Part shown: piece after piece, positions 38,887 to 47,267 of the stretch
Numbering within the stretch: the first letter of the stretch is position 1
Layout of the letters: the number at the start of each line of letters is the position of its first letter
Assembly (NCBI RefSeq): GCF_037026685.1
Contig: NZ_JBANET010000016.1
Span: 1-64,000, forward strand
Reading direction: 5' to 3'
From: Orrella sp037026685
GTDB taxonomy: Bacteria; Pseudomonadota; Gammaproteobacteria; Burkholderiales; Burkholderiaceae_B
Length of the DNA stretch: 64,000 nucleotides
Position numbers and translations under genes: made by a program
Notes under the pieces: model-generated
The model's input: the letters and a program-made list of their open reading frames with translations, nothing else
Told to the model about the DNA's origin: nothing
The model's database searches: none

Positions 38887-38906
38887 CCGGGGCACCTGCG
38901 CCCCGG
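38887..38906. terminator. Stem-loop between convergent hydrolase and amidase genes
   Basis: CCGGGGC and GCCCCGG form a 7-bp GC stem with a 6-base loop in the 60-base gap between the two convergent genes. No T-run follows on either strand; it may be a bidirectional or Rho-assisted end. Confidence 0.4.
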
Positions 38907-38933
38907 TCTCCGGGGGCAGGCGCGGGCGGGACG

Positions 38934-40355
38934 CTAGGCGCCGTCCAGTGCCAGCACAGGGTGCCGCAGATGCCAGTCGGTGGCCGACTGCAGCGCTTGG
39001 CCGATGCGCACCAGGCCGCTTTCGTCGCCCGGCTTGCCATAGAGCTGCACGCCCAGCGGCAGGCCCGCCTCGTCGAAGCCGGCCGGCAGCGCCAGGGCGC
39101 AGGCGCCCAGGAAATTCGCCGGCCGCGTATAGAGCGACAGGGCCGTGGAGGATTCGTCCAGGCCTTCGAGCGGGACCGCGGTGATCGGCAGGCCCGGCAC
39201 CAGCAGCGCGTCGATGTCCTGCATCCATGCCTGCCACTGCGCGCAGGCGGCGCGGTGCGCGGCCTGCAGGCGCAGGTAGTCGCGCGCGGCCAGCGCCGCG
39301 CCGCCGAGCATGCGCTGGCGGACCGCCTCGCCCATCGGCGCGCCGCGGTCCTGGACCACCGCTTCGTACAGCGCATAGCCCTCGCAGGCGATGATCTGCC
39401 CCACCTGGTCGGTCATCTCGCGAAAGTCGAAGGGAAACTCCGGTTCGCAAAGCGTCGCGCCCAAGGCCTGCAGATGGGCGACGGTTTCCTGGTAGGCGCG
39501 CGCGAAGGCGGGCTGCAAGGCATAGGGATGGCGCGCGGCCGGCATGGTGGCCACCAGCACGCCGGCCAGCGGCAAGGCCGAGGGCACGGGCGCGGCCGGC
39601 GCGATGGCCGGCTGCGGCCGGTGCAGGGTGCGCGGGTCCAGCGGATCGGGCCCGGCCATCACGCCGGCCAGCAGCGCCGCATCCCAGGCCGAACGCGCCA
39701 TGGGTCCCAGCGTGTCCAGCGTATGGCACAGGTCCACGCAGCCGGCCAGGCTGATGCGCCCGGCGCTGACCTTCAGGCCCGTGATGCCGTTGAGCATGGA
39801 GGGCGTGCGGATCGAGCCGCCGGTGTCCGAACCGATGGCCGCCGCGGCTAGGCCCGCGGCCACGGCCACGCCCGAGCCGCTGGACGAGCCGCCCGGCACG
39901 CGGTGCACGGCGCGGTCCCAAGGGTTCTTGGGCGTGCCCAGCAGCGGGTTCACGCCCCAGGCGCCGAAGGCGTATTCCACCATCTGGGTGCTGCCCAGCA
40001 CCACCGCGCCGGCCTGCATCAGGCGCTGCAAGGCGGTGGCGGTGCTGCCGGCCGTCCGCCCGGCCAGGGTCCGGGAGCCCGCCGCCATCGGCTGGCCGGC
40101 CAGGCCGCACAGGTCCTTGACCGCGATGGGGATGCCGTCGAGCGGCCCGAGCGCCAGCCCCTGGCGCCGGCGCGCGTCGGCGCAGCGCGCCTGTGCCAGC
40201 GCCAGTTCGGGGTGGACCTGGGCGTAGGCCCTGAGCTCGCCATCGTGGCGCTCGATGCGCGCCAGGTAGGCGCGCGTCAGTTCCTCGGCGCCCAGCTGGC
40301 CTTGCGCGAGCAGCCCCGAAAGCTGTTCGATGGGAAGGAATACGACGTCGTCCAT
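38934..40355 (-). CDS. Amidase (amidase-signature family)
   Basis: This 473-residue enzyme is an amidase-signature hydrolase using a Ser-cisSer-Lys triad. The Lys is in GIPIAVKDL, and the Gly/Ser-rich core is present as GGSSSGSGVAVAAGLAAAAIGSDTGGSIR with its serines. It would hydrolyse an amide in the cytoplasm. The ATG at 40355 starts the conserved LLAQGQLGAEELTRAYLARIE; a longer upstream frame overlaps the binding-protein gene and is not coding. It is the second gene of a minus-strand unit behind the binding protein (34-base gap) of the branched-chain-type ABC system, so the imported amide or amino-acid derivative is its likely substrate. Confidence 0.92.
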   Translation of the reverse strand: MDDVVFLPIEQLSGLLAQGQLGAEELTRAYLARIERHDGELRAYAQVHPELALAQARCADARRRQGLALGPLDGIPIAVKDLCGLAGQPMAAGSRTLAGRTAGSTATALQRLMQAGAVVLGSTQMVEYAFGAWGVNPLLGTPKNPWDRAVHRVPGGSSSGSGVAVAAGLAAAAIGSDTGGSIRTPSMLNGITGLKVSAGRISLAGCVDLCHTLDTLGPMARSAWDAALLAGVMAGPDPLDPRTLHRPQPAIAPAAPVPSALPLAGVLVATMPAARHPYALQPAFARAYQETVAHLQALGATLCEPEFPFDFREMTDQVGQIIACEGYALYEAVVQDRGAPMGEAVRQRMLGGAALAARDYLRLQAAHRAACAQWQAWMQDIDALLVPGLPITAVPLEGLDESSTALSLYTRPANFLGACALALPAGFDEAGLPLGVQLYGKPGDESGLVRIGQALQSATDWHLRHPVLALDGA

Positions 40356-40389
40356 GCGGTTTCTCGTTGCGCGCATCGGCCATGCGGCC

Positions 40390-41634
40390 TTAGCGCTGGT
40401 TCCAGGCCGGGATGGGGTAGATGGGCTTGCCGGTGGCCACGTCGGCGGGATACAGGGGCACCATGCCCTTGCCGGGCTGCAGCTGCACCACCGGGAACGG
40501 CATCTGCAGCTGCTTGCCCTGTTCGTTGATTTCATAGGGCCCGGCCATCACTGTCAACTTGCCCGACAGATCCAGCGCGGCCTGCTTCATCCTGGCCGGA
40601 TCGGTGGACTGGGCCTTCTTGATGATCTCCTCCGCCACCACGCCCGCGCCATAGGCCAGCGCGGTCTGGAAGTCGGGCGCGAATTCGGCTTTGGGGAACA
40701 GCCTGTCGTAGGCCTGGGCGAACTGCTCGCGGTTCATGCCGGCGTTGACCTGCCAGTTGATCGCCGGGTCGTAGTTGGTGTTGCTGAAGATGTAGTCGCC
40801 GTCCTTGCCGATGGCCTGGAACTGCGGCGTCGAGGCGTAGAACATGAACGTGAACGGGAAGTTGATGTTCAGCTGCTTCATCTGGCGGGCCATGCTGATC
40901 AGGTCGCCTTCGTACGAGGTGGGAAAGAACACGTCCGCCCCGGATGCGCGGACCTTCTGCAGCAAGGTGCTGAAGTCCTTCTGCCCCTTGGGGTAGCGCT
41001 CGTACAGCACCACTTCCATCCCGTTCTTCTTGGCCTGGTCGTTGCCGCCGGCCGCCAGCGCGGTGGGGAAGGGCTCGTCCGAATAGATGATGGCCACCTT
41101 CTTGCCGCCCAGCTGGCTGGCGTATTCCATCGGCAGGCGCAGCTGCAGCGAGGCGGGCATCTGGGTGCCCGAGACCACGTACTTGAAGCCCTGTTCGTAG
41201 AGCGGATCGCTGGAGGCCGACCACACCATCAGGAACTTGCCCAGCCGTTCGGTGACGGTGGCCGCCGCCGCGGTCAGGGTGGAGCCGAAGGGCGCGAACA
41301 CCATGTCCACCTTCTCGTTGGTGATCAGGCCTTCGTAGACCCGGGTGACCATCTGCTTGTCGCTGCGGTCGTCGCGCTTGACCAGTTCGACCCGGCGCTT
41401 CTGTCCGTCGATCTCGATGCCGCCGCGCTGGTTGACCTCGTCGACCCAGACTTCGATGCCGCGCACGCCCGACTGGGAAGCCAGCGCGAAGGTGCCGGTG
41501 GACGAGACCGTCATGCCGATGCGCAGCGGCGGCGCCTCGGCCTGCGCCAGGGCTGGGGCAGCCGCCGTGGCGCCCAGCGCGATGGCTGCCAGTCGTAAAG
41601 CCAGTTTCCGGAAAATCGGGCGTTGCTCAAGCAT
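40390..41634 (-). CDS. Branched-chain amino-acid-type ABC transporter, substrate-binding protein
   Basis: This 414-residue periplasmic binding protein (Leu/Ile/Val-binding-like, family 6-peripla_BP) has a signal peptide ending about LAAIALGATAAAPALAQ and the start LRIGMTVSSTGTFALASQSGVRGIEVWVDEVNQRGG. The ligand is probably an amide or aromatic/aliphatic acid, not simply leucine, because the gene is followed on the same strand by an amidase and its regulator is divergent from it. Its membrane and ATPase partners are the four plus-strand genes at 42777-46121. No ribosome-site ambiguity: the ATG at 41634 is followed directly by the signal peptide. Confidence 0.92.
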   Translation of the reverse strand: MLEQRPIFRKLALRLAAIALGATAAAPALAQAEAPPLRIGMTVSSTGTFALASQSGVRGIEVWVDEVNQRGGIEIDGQKRRVELVKRDDRSDKQMVTRVYEGLITNEKVDMVFAPFGSTLTAAAATVTERLGKFLMVWSASSDPLYEQGFKYVVSGTQMPASLQLRLPMEYASQLGGKKVAIIYSDEPFPTALAAGGNDQAKKNGMEVVLYERYPKGQKDFSTLLQKVRASGADVFFPTSYEGDLISMARQMKQLNINFPFTFMFYASTPQFQAIGKDGDYIFSNTNYDPAINWQVNAGMNREQFAQAYDRLFPKAEFAPDFQTALAYGAGVVAEEIIKKAQSTDPARMKQAALDLSGKLTVMAGPYEINEQGKQLQMPFPVVQLQPGKGMVPLYPADVATGKPIYPIPAWNQR

Positions 41635-41721
41635 GGTTGTCTCCCCGTTCGGATGGGTGGTTGGTATCGGCGGGCGGCGCGTGCCACTACTATTACGGCG
41701 CGGTACGGGTCCGCTGGCGAG

Positions 41722-41746
41722 TAGGATATACCAAAAAATTATAGGT
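41722..41746. promoter_or_regulatory. AT-rich LysR/binding-protein promoter with shared motif
   Basis: TAGGA (41722) and AATTATAGGT (41737-41746) occur in the divergent gap before the LysR start. The same pair, TAGGA then AATTTATAGGT, occurs at 42686-42713 before livM. The likeness suggests one regulator acts on both promoters. Confidence 0.4.
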
Positions 41747-41751
41747 TGCGT

Positions 41752-42654
41752 ATGACGCGAAAACTGAATTTCAAGCAGATCGAGATGCTCTGGACCGTGG
41801 TGACTGCCGGCTCGATCAGCGCCGCGGCCAAGCAGCTGGACGTGACGCAGCCGGCCATCAGCCGCATGCTGGCGCAGACCGAGGCCCACGTGGGCGTCGA
41901 GCTGTTCGAGCGGGTGCGCGGGCGGCTGCGGCCGACCAAGGCGCTGAACGACCTGCTGCCCGAGATCGAGCGCGCGCAAAAGGCCTTGCAGCGCGTCAAC
42001 GACATGACCCGCGCCATCGCCGATTCGCGCGGCGGCGTGCTGAAGGTGGCTTCCAATCCCAGCCTGAGCACGCATGTGATGCCGCGCGCGCTGGCCGCCT
42101 TCCGCGCCCGCCATCCCGAAACCTTCCTGCGGTTCCAGACCGAGACCACGATCCAGGAGATCGCCGAAAAGCTGCTCAGCGGCGAGGTCGACGCGGCGGT
42201 GCTGACCATCCCGGCCGAGCATCCCTTTCTTTCCAGCCAGGCCATCTGCGCCGGCCGGCTGGTGGCCGTGATCCCGGCCGACCAGCCGCTCGCGCGCCAG
42301 CGCGCCGTGTCGCTGCGGGCGCTGGCCGCGCTGCCGCAGATCGTCGTGGGCGAGCGCCTGCATTTCGGCATGCTGGCGGCCAATGCCTTCGCCCGCGCGG
42401 GCCTGTCGCCGCGCGTGTTCGCCGACGTGCCCACTTCCCACCTGGCCTGCGCCATGGCCAATACCGGCGTGGGCTACGCCATCGTCGACGAGTTCTCCGT
42501 GATGGAGAACATCTGGCCCAATCTGTGCGTGGTGCCGCTGGAGGAAGAGCTCTCCTTGCGCATGCTGCTGGTGCATGCCGTCGATCGGCCGCTGTCCGAG
42601 GTGGCCAAGCGTTTCGCCCAGGTGCTGCGCGGCCTGTACCGGACGGCGGACTGA
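41752..42654 (+). CDS. LysR-family regulator of the amide/amino-acid transport cluster
   Basis: This ~300-residue LysR protein has its helix-turn-helix in the first ~60 residues (FKQIEMLWTVVTAGSISAAAKQLDVTQPAISRMLAQTE) and an effector domain behind it. The ATG at 41752 is preferred over an in-frame TTG at 41746. It stands between the divergent binding protein/amidase genes and the plus-strand permease/ATPase genes (42777 onward), so it splits one transport system and is the likely regulator of both sides. Shared AT-rich motifs at 41722-41746 and 42686-42713 support this. Confidence 0.9.
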   Translation: MTRKLNFKQIEMLWTVVTAGSISAAAKQLDVTQPAISRMLAQTEAHVGVELFERVRGRLRPTKALNDLLPEIERAQKALQRVNDMTRAIADSRGGVLKVASNPSLSTHVMPRALAAFRARHPETFLRFQTETTIQEIAEKLLSGEVDAAVLTIPAEHPFLSSQAICAGRLVAVIPADQPLARQRAVSLRALAALPQIVVGERLHFGMLAANAFARAGLSPRVFADVPTSHLACAMANTGVGYAIVDEFSVMENIWPNLCVVPLEEELSLRMLLVHAVDRPLSEVAKRFAQVLRGLYRTAD

Positions 42655-42685
42655 GCGGCTGGTGCCTGCTTTTAAGGGTTTTTAC

Positions 42686-42713
42686 TAGGAATAGTTAACT
42701 TGAATTTATAGGT
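42686..42713 (+). promoter_or_regulatory. Shared motif in the livM promoter
   Basis: TAGGA (42686-42690) and AATTTATAGGT (42703-42713) repeat the motif pair seen before the LysR gene at 41722-41746, with a 3-base longer spacing. It lies about 65-90 bases upstream of the ABC permease operon. Confidence 0.4.
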
Positions 42714-42776
42714 CTGGCGGGCGCATACTGGCCGCTCTCAAAACAAGCGATCGTCCACGATCCCGGAGTGAGGCAG

Positions 42777-43766
42777 ATGCAAAGCCACGCCAGCGACGCG
42801 GCCTACGCCAGCCAGCGTCAGCAAGACCAAAGCGTCGACCGCCTGCGGATCCGGCTGGCCGCGGGGCTGTTTGCCGCGCTGGTGGCCGTGCTGGCCCTGG
42901 TGCCGCTGGTCTCGGACAACGCCACCTTCGCGTTCTACCTGATGCTGTGGATCGCCATGGCCACGGGCATGAACATCTGCGTGGGCTTTACCGGCTACCT
43001 GCCTTTCGGCTATGTGGTGTTCTATGGCATCGGCGCCTATGCCACCGGCATCTGCTATCGCGTGCTGGGACTGCCCATCCTGCCGTCCCTGCTGGCCGCC
43101 GGCCTGGCGGGCATGCTGATCGCGCTGCTGATGGCGCCCACGCTGCGGCTCAAGGGCGTGTATTTCGGCATTGTCAGCCTGGGGCTGGCCACCATCGTCA
43201 GGCTGTTCATCGCCAACCTGCCCGATGCCTACACCGGCGGCAGCATGGGCCTGATCCTGGCCAGCGCCAACAATCCCACGCACAGCTTCTACGCCATGCT
43301 GGCGGTCATGGCCTTCGCCCTGGCCGCCGTGCTGTGGCTGTCGCGCTCGCGGCTGGGCCGGCAGCTGCGCGCCATCAAGGACGACGCGGGCGCGGCCGCC
43401 TGCGTGGGCATCAACGTGCCGCGCGTGCGGCTCAAGGCCTGGCTGCTGGCCGCGCTCATCCCGGCGCTGGCCGGCGGCGTCGAGGCCTGGTACACCAACG
43501 TGGTCGATCCCGAGTACGCCTTCCACGTGCTGGTCACCGCCAAGAGCATCATCTACGGCATGGCCGGGGGCTTTGGCACCATCCTCGGCCCCGTGGTGGG
43601 CACCATCGCGCTGTTCGGCATAGACCATGTCATCTGGGAGCGCTTCCCGCTGCTCAACCTGCTGCTGCTGGGACTGGTCATCATCGGGCTGATGCTGTTC
43701 CTGCCGCGCGGCGTGGTCGGCAGCCTGCTCAAGCACAAACCGCAGCTGCGCCGCTACATCGCCTGA
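42777..43766 (+). CDS. livM: ABC transporter permease, LivM type
   Basis: This ~329-residue integral membrane protein is one of the two permeases of a branched-chain-amino-acid-type ABC importer. It has about 10 hydrophobic segments and the LivM landmarks TGYLPFGYVVFYGIGAYATGI, the RLKGVYFGIVSLGLATIVR helix and the ATPase-contact loop SRLGRQLRAIKDDAGAAACVGINVPRVRLKAW. It is first in the operon livM-livH-livG-livF, each gene separated by 4-13 bases. The start at ATG 42777 follows a weak ribosome site; a GTG at 42768 is an alternative. The gene order is reversed relative to many LIV operons (M before H). Confidence 0.92.
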   Translation: MQSHASDAAYASQRQQDQSVDRLRIRLAAGLFAALVAVLALVPLVSDNATFAFYLMLWIAMATGMNICVGFTGYLPFGYVVFYGIGAYATGICYRVLGLPILPSLLAAGLAGMLIALLMAPTLRLKGVYFGIVSLGLATIVRLFIANLPDAYTGGSMGLILASANNPTHSFYAMLAVMAFALAAVLWLSRSRLGRQLRAIKDDAGAAACVGINVPRVRLKAWLLAALIPALAGGVEAWYTNVVDPEYAFHVLVTAKSIIYGMAGGFGTILGPVVGTIALFGIDHVIWERFPLLNLLLLGLVIIGLMLFLPRGVVGSLLKHKPQLRRYIA

Positions 43767-43776
43767 GGAGACCGCC

Positions 43777-44658
43777 ATGACTGCACTGCTGATCCAGGGC
43801 CTGGTCAACGGCCTGATCCTGGGCGCCATCTACGGCCTGATCGGCCTGGGATTGAACATCATCTACGGCGTGCTGCGCGTGGTGAATTTCGCGCATGGCG
43901 AATTCCTCGTGCTGGGGGCCTATTTCGCCTGGGTGATGCTGCAGTTCTTCGGCATCGATCCCTTCCTGGCGCTGCCGCTGGCCTTTGCCGCCTTCTTCGC
44001 GGTGGGCTGCCTGCTGTACTACCTGCTGGTGCCCAGGCTGGCGCGCTCGGACGACCCCGAAACCAGCTCGCTGCTGCTGATGTTCGGCGTCTCCATCTCG
44101 CTGGGCGCGGGCATGCTGCTGCTGTTCGAGGCCGACGCGCGCAGCCTGGACGTTTCCTTCGAGCCGGTGTTTCTCACCTTCGGCGAGGTCATCCTGCCCA
44201 CCATCCGGCTGATCGCGCTGGGCGTGGCGCTGCTGCTGGTGGCGGCGCTGACGGGTTTTCTGTACCGCACCCAGCTGGGCAAGGCGCTGCGAGCCATCAT
44301 CATGAACCGCGATGCGGTCAGCATCGTGGGCATCAATGCGCAGCGGCTGTCCGCCGTGGCCTTCGGGCTGGGCATCGGGCTGGCCGCGGCCACCGGCGTC
44401 ATCGTCGGCATGGTCTTTCCGTCCTTCAGCCCCTTCATGGGCAACGACTACACGCTGATCGGCTTCGTGGTGATCGTGCTGGGCGGGCTGGGACACCCCA
44501 TCGGCGCCCTGGTCGGCGCGCTGCTCTACGGCGTGACCGAGCAGGTGGCGGTGGTCTACATGAACCCGTCCATGGCCACGGCGCTGGGTTTCTCCCTGAT
44601 GATCGCCATGATTTTCATCCGTCCGTCGGGCCTGATGGGCCAGCGCCAACTGAGCTGA
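43777..44658 (+). CDS. livH: ABC transporter permease, LivH type
   Basis: This 293-residue permease is the LivH-type partner of the preceding LivM protein, with about 8 helices. The family start GLVNGLILGAIYGLIGLGLNIIYGVLRVVNFAHGE (given only in outline) and the coupling segment KALRAIIMNRDAVSIVGINAQRLS are clear. It begins 10 bases after livM with GAGGAG near its ATG. It forms the channel with LivM for the substrate delivered by the binding protein at 40390-41634. Confidence 0.93.
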   Translation: MTALLIQGLVNGLILGAIYGLIGLGLNIIYGVLRVVNFAHGEFLVLGAYFAWVMLQFFGIDPFLALPLAFAAFFAVGCLLYYLLVPRLARSDDPETSSLLLMFGVSISLGAGMLLLFEADARSLDVSFEPVFLTFGEVILPTIRLIALGVALLLVAALTGFLYRTQLGKALRAIIMNRDAVSIVGINAQRLSAVAFGLGIGLAAATGVIVGMVFPSFSPFMGNDYTLIGFVVIVLGGLGHPIGALVGALLYGVTEQVAVVYMNPSMATALGFSLMIAMIFIRPSGLMGQRQLS

Positions 44659-44671
44659 TAGGGGAGGGGCG

Positions 44672-45379
44672 ATGCTGGCGGTACGCAATCTGAAAAAGCG
44701 CTTCGGCGGCCTGCAGGCGCTGCGGGGCATAGACCTGGACGTGCCCGAGCGCGCCATCCTGGGCGTGATCGGCATGAACGGCTCGGGCAAGACCACGCTG
44801 CTGAACTGCATCAATGGCATCTACCGCGCCGACTCGGGCAGCATCGCGCTGCAGGGCCAGCCGCTGATCGGGCGCGCGGTGCACCAGATCGCCGCGCTGG
44901 GCATCGGCCGCACTTTCCAGGTGCCGCGGGTGTTCCAGCGCATGACGCTGATGGAGAACATGGACGTGGCCCAGGCCAGCGCCGCGGCCAGCCAGGTCGA
45001 GCGCGACGACATGTCGGCCTATTGGCTGGACAAGGTGGGGCTGCTGCGGCTGCGGCACAACTACGCGGAAGAACTGTCCGGCGGCCAGCAGAAGCTGGTG
45101 GAGCTGGCCCGCATCATGGTGGCGCGGCCCCGCCTGATCCTGCTGGACGAGCCCTTTGCGGGCGTCAATCCCGAGCTGGCCCGCAAGCTCATCGCACTGA
45201 TCGCCGAGATACCCGTCGAGCACGGCTGCTCGGTGGTGCTGGTCTCGCACGACCTGACTTCGATCTACCAGCTTTCGCACCACATCATCGTGATGAACGA
45301 GGGCGCCATCCTCACGCAGGGCGACGCCCAGGCCGTGCGGTCCGATCCGGCGGTCATCGAAGCCTACCTGGGAGCCTAG
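44672..45379 (+). CDS. livG: ABC transporter ATP-binding protein, LivG type
   Basis: This 235-residue ATPase has Walker A GMNGSGKTT, the LivG-type AALGIGRTFQVPRVFQRMT segment, the signature LSGGQQKLVELARI and Walker B LILLDEPFAGV. It is one of the two ATPases of the amide/amino-acid importer and begins 13 bases after livH with a strong GGGGAGGGG ribosome site. It is a little shorter than E. coli LivG (~255) but complete. Confidence 0.94.
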   Translation: MLAVRNLKKRFGGLQALRGIDLDVPERAILGVIGMNGSGKTTLLNCINGIYRADSGSIALQGQPLIGRAVHQIAALGIGRTFQVPRVFQRMTLMENMDVAQASAAASQVERDDMSAYWLDKVGLLRLRHNYAEELSGGQQKLVELARIMVARPRLILLDEPFAGVNPELARKLIALIAEIPVEHGCSVVLVSHDLTSIYQLSHHIIVMNEGAILTQGDAQAVRSDPAVIEAYLGA

Positions 45380-45383
45380 CCGC

Positions 45384-46121
45384 ATGGACGCCGTCCTGAG
45401 CCTGAACGAGGCGACCGTGGCCTATCACGGCGACATCACCATCCTGAACCGCGTCAGCATCGCCGCGCGCAAGGGGTGCATCACCGGCATCATCGGCCCC
45501 AACGGCGCGGGCAAGTCCACGGTGCTCAAGACGCTGTTCGGCTTTCTGCCGCTGCGCCACGGCAGCATCGTGCTCGGCGGCCAGGACATCAGCCGCGAGC
45601 CGGCCAGCCGGCGCGCCGGGCGGGGCATGGCCTACGTGCCGCAAAGCCGCAGCCTGTTCGCCGACCTGTCGGTCGAGGACAACCTGCTGCTGGGCTGCTG
45701 GCCGTTCCGCAAGGACCGCGCGCGCGTGCGCCGGCGCATCGACGCGGTCTACAGCCGCTTTCCCATCCTGGCCGAAAAGCGCCGCGACCCGGTCTCGAGC
45801 ATGAGCGGCGGGCAGCAGCGTTTCGTGGAATTCGGCCGGGCCCTGCTGATCGAGCCTTCGGTGATCCTGCTCGACGAGCCCACGGCCATGCTCGCGCCCC
45901 GGATATCCAAGGAGATCTATGCCCTGGTGCGCGGCCTGGCCGACGAGGGCATGACGGTGGTGCTGGTGGACCAGAACGTGCGCCGCTGCGCCGAGATCGC
46001 CGATCACCTGTACATACTCGAACTGGGGCGCAACAAGGCCGAGGGAGACCGCCAGGCCTTCGAGCAGGGCGCCGGCCTGCGCGACATGGTCGCCACCTGG
46101 ATGGACTACCGCATCGACTGA
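45384..46121 (+). CDS. livF: ABC transporter ATP-binding protein, LivF type
   Basis: This 245-residue ATPase has Walker A GPNGAGKST, signature MSGGQQRFVEFGRAL and Walker B VILLDEPTAMLAP. It is the second ATPase of the system and the last gene of the livM-H-G-F operon, beginning 4 bases after livG. The downstream glycosyltransferase gene starts 103 bases later and is probably a separate unit. Confidence 0.94.
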   Translation: MDAVLSLNEATVAYHGDITILNRVSIAARKGCITGIIGPNGAGKSTVLKTLFGFLPLRHGSIVLGGQDISREPASRRAGRGMAYVPQSRSLFADLSVEDNLLLGCWPFRKDRARVRRRIDAVYSRFPILAEKRRDPVSSMSGGQQRFVEFGRALLIEPSVILLDEPTAMLAPRISKEIYALVRGLADEGMTVVLVDQNVRRCAEIADHLYILELGRNKAEGDRQAFEQGAGLRDMVATWMDYRID

Positions 46122-46224
46122 GCGCAGCCGCGCTGCATCCTGAAACAGCTGCGACGCGCGCGCAACGCCGCTGGGAGGCGGCCAGGCTTATACTCGTGCG
46201 GCCTCCATCCGCAAGGGCAGCGCC

Positions 46225-47148
46225 ATGGCCGATCATGCGCACGTCTTTACCGTCTTTACCGCCACCTACAACCGCGCCCACACGCTGCGGCGGGTGTACG
46301 ACAGCCTTTTTGCGCAGACCTTCCGCGATTTCGAATGGGTGGTGGTGGACGACGGCTCCACCGACGATACCGAGGCGCTGGTCCAGGCCTGGGCGGCCCA
46401 GGCGCCGTTCCCGGTCCGCTTCTTCCGCCAGGCGCACCGCCACAAGAAGGCCGCCTTCAACCTGGGCGTGCGGCAGGCCCGCGCAGAGCTGTTCCTGGCC
46501 CTGGACAGCGACGACAGCATGCCGCCGGACGCGCTGGCCATCCTGCACCAGGCCTGGCTGGACATCCCCGCCGAACGGCGGGGCCAATACGCCTCGGTCA
46601 CCGGCCTGTGCGCCCGGCCCGACGGCACCATCGTGGGCGACCGCTATCCGCGGGACGTGATGGACAGCACGCCGGTCGAGGCGTATTTCGGCATGGACGT
46701 GCGCGGCGAGAAATTCGGCTTTACCCGCACCGAGCTGTTGGCGCGCTTTCCCTTTCCCGAGCACATCGAAGGCTTCGTGCCCGAAAGCGTGGTGTGGTGG
46801 GCCATTGCGCGGGCGGGCTACCGCTCGCGCTTCATCAACCGCGTGGTGCGCCATTACGAGGACTCGGCCGACTCCATCTCGCGCGCCCCGGTGCGCGACA
46901 CCGCGCCCGGGCTGTACCTGCTTGCTCACGAGATGCTGTCGCACCACTTGCGCTATTTCGTGCGCCGCCCCACGACCTTCCTGCTGGCGGCCGCGCGCCA
47001 CGTGCGCTTCGGCCTGCACCTGGGCCGCGAAGGCCGCCGGGCCGCCTGCCCGCAAGGCTTGCGCAAGCCGGGCGCCATCCTGCTGTGCACCGTCATGGCG
47101 CCGCTGGGCGGGTTCCTGTACCTGCGCGATCGCTATCGCGGGGCATGA
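46225..47148 (+). CDS. Glycosyltransferase family 2 protein
   Basis: This 307-residue protein is a GT-A type glycosyltransferase with the nucleotide-binding VVVDDGSTDD and the metal-binding LDSDDSMPP motifs. After the catalytic domain (about residues 5-200) a short hydrophobic segment (KPGAILLCTVMAPLGGFLYL) near the C terminus may anchor it to the membrane. It transfers a sugar to a surface glycan or lipid precursor; no LPS or capsule cluster is nearby, so the acceptor is unknown. It lies alone between the Liv and Dpp operons. Confidence 0.88.
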   Translation: MADHAHVFTVFTATYNRAHTLRRVYDSLFAQTFRDFEWVVVDDGSTDDTEALVQAWAAQAPFPVRFFRQAHRHKKAAFNLGVRQARAELFLALDSDDSMPPDALAILHQAWLDIPAERRGQYASVTGLCARPDGTIVGDRYPRDVMDSTPVEAYFGMDVRGEKFGFTRTELLARFPFPEHIEGFVPESVVWWAIARAGYRSRFINRVVRHYEDSADSISRAPVRDTAPGLYLLAHEMLSHHLRYFVRRPTTFLLAAARHVRFGLHLGREGRRAACPQGLRKPGAILLCTVMAPLGGFLYLRDRYRGA

Positions 47149-47267
47149 CGACCCCGTCCCCGAAAGCCTCGTGTAAGCCTCGTGCCCATTGATTGACGCC
47201 ATTGTGACAGTTGCGGCACTATCGCCGTCACGCCGCATTCAGCTGGCTGTCATACAGGAGTTTCTCC

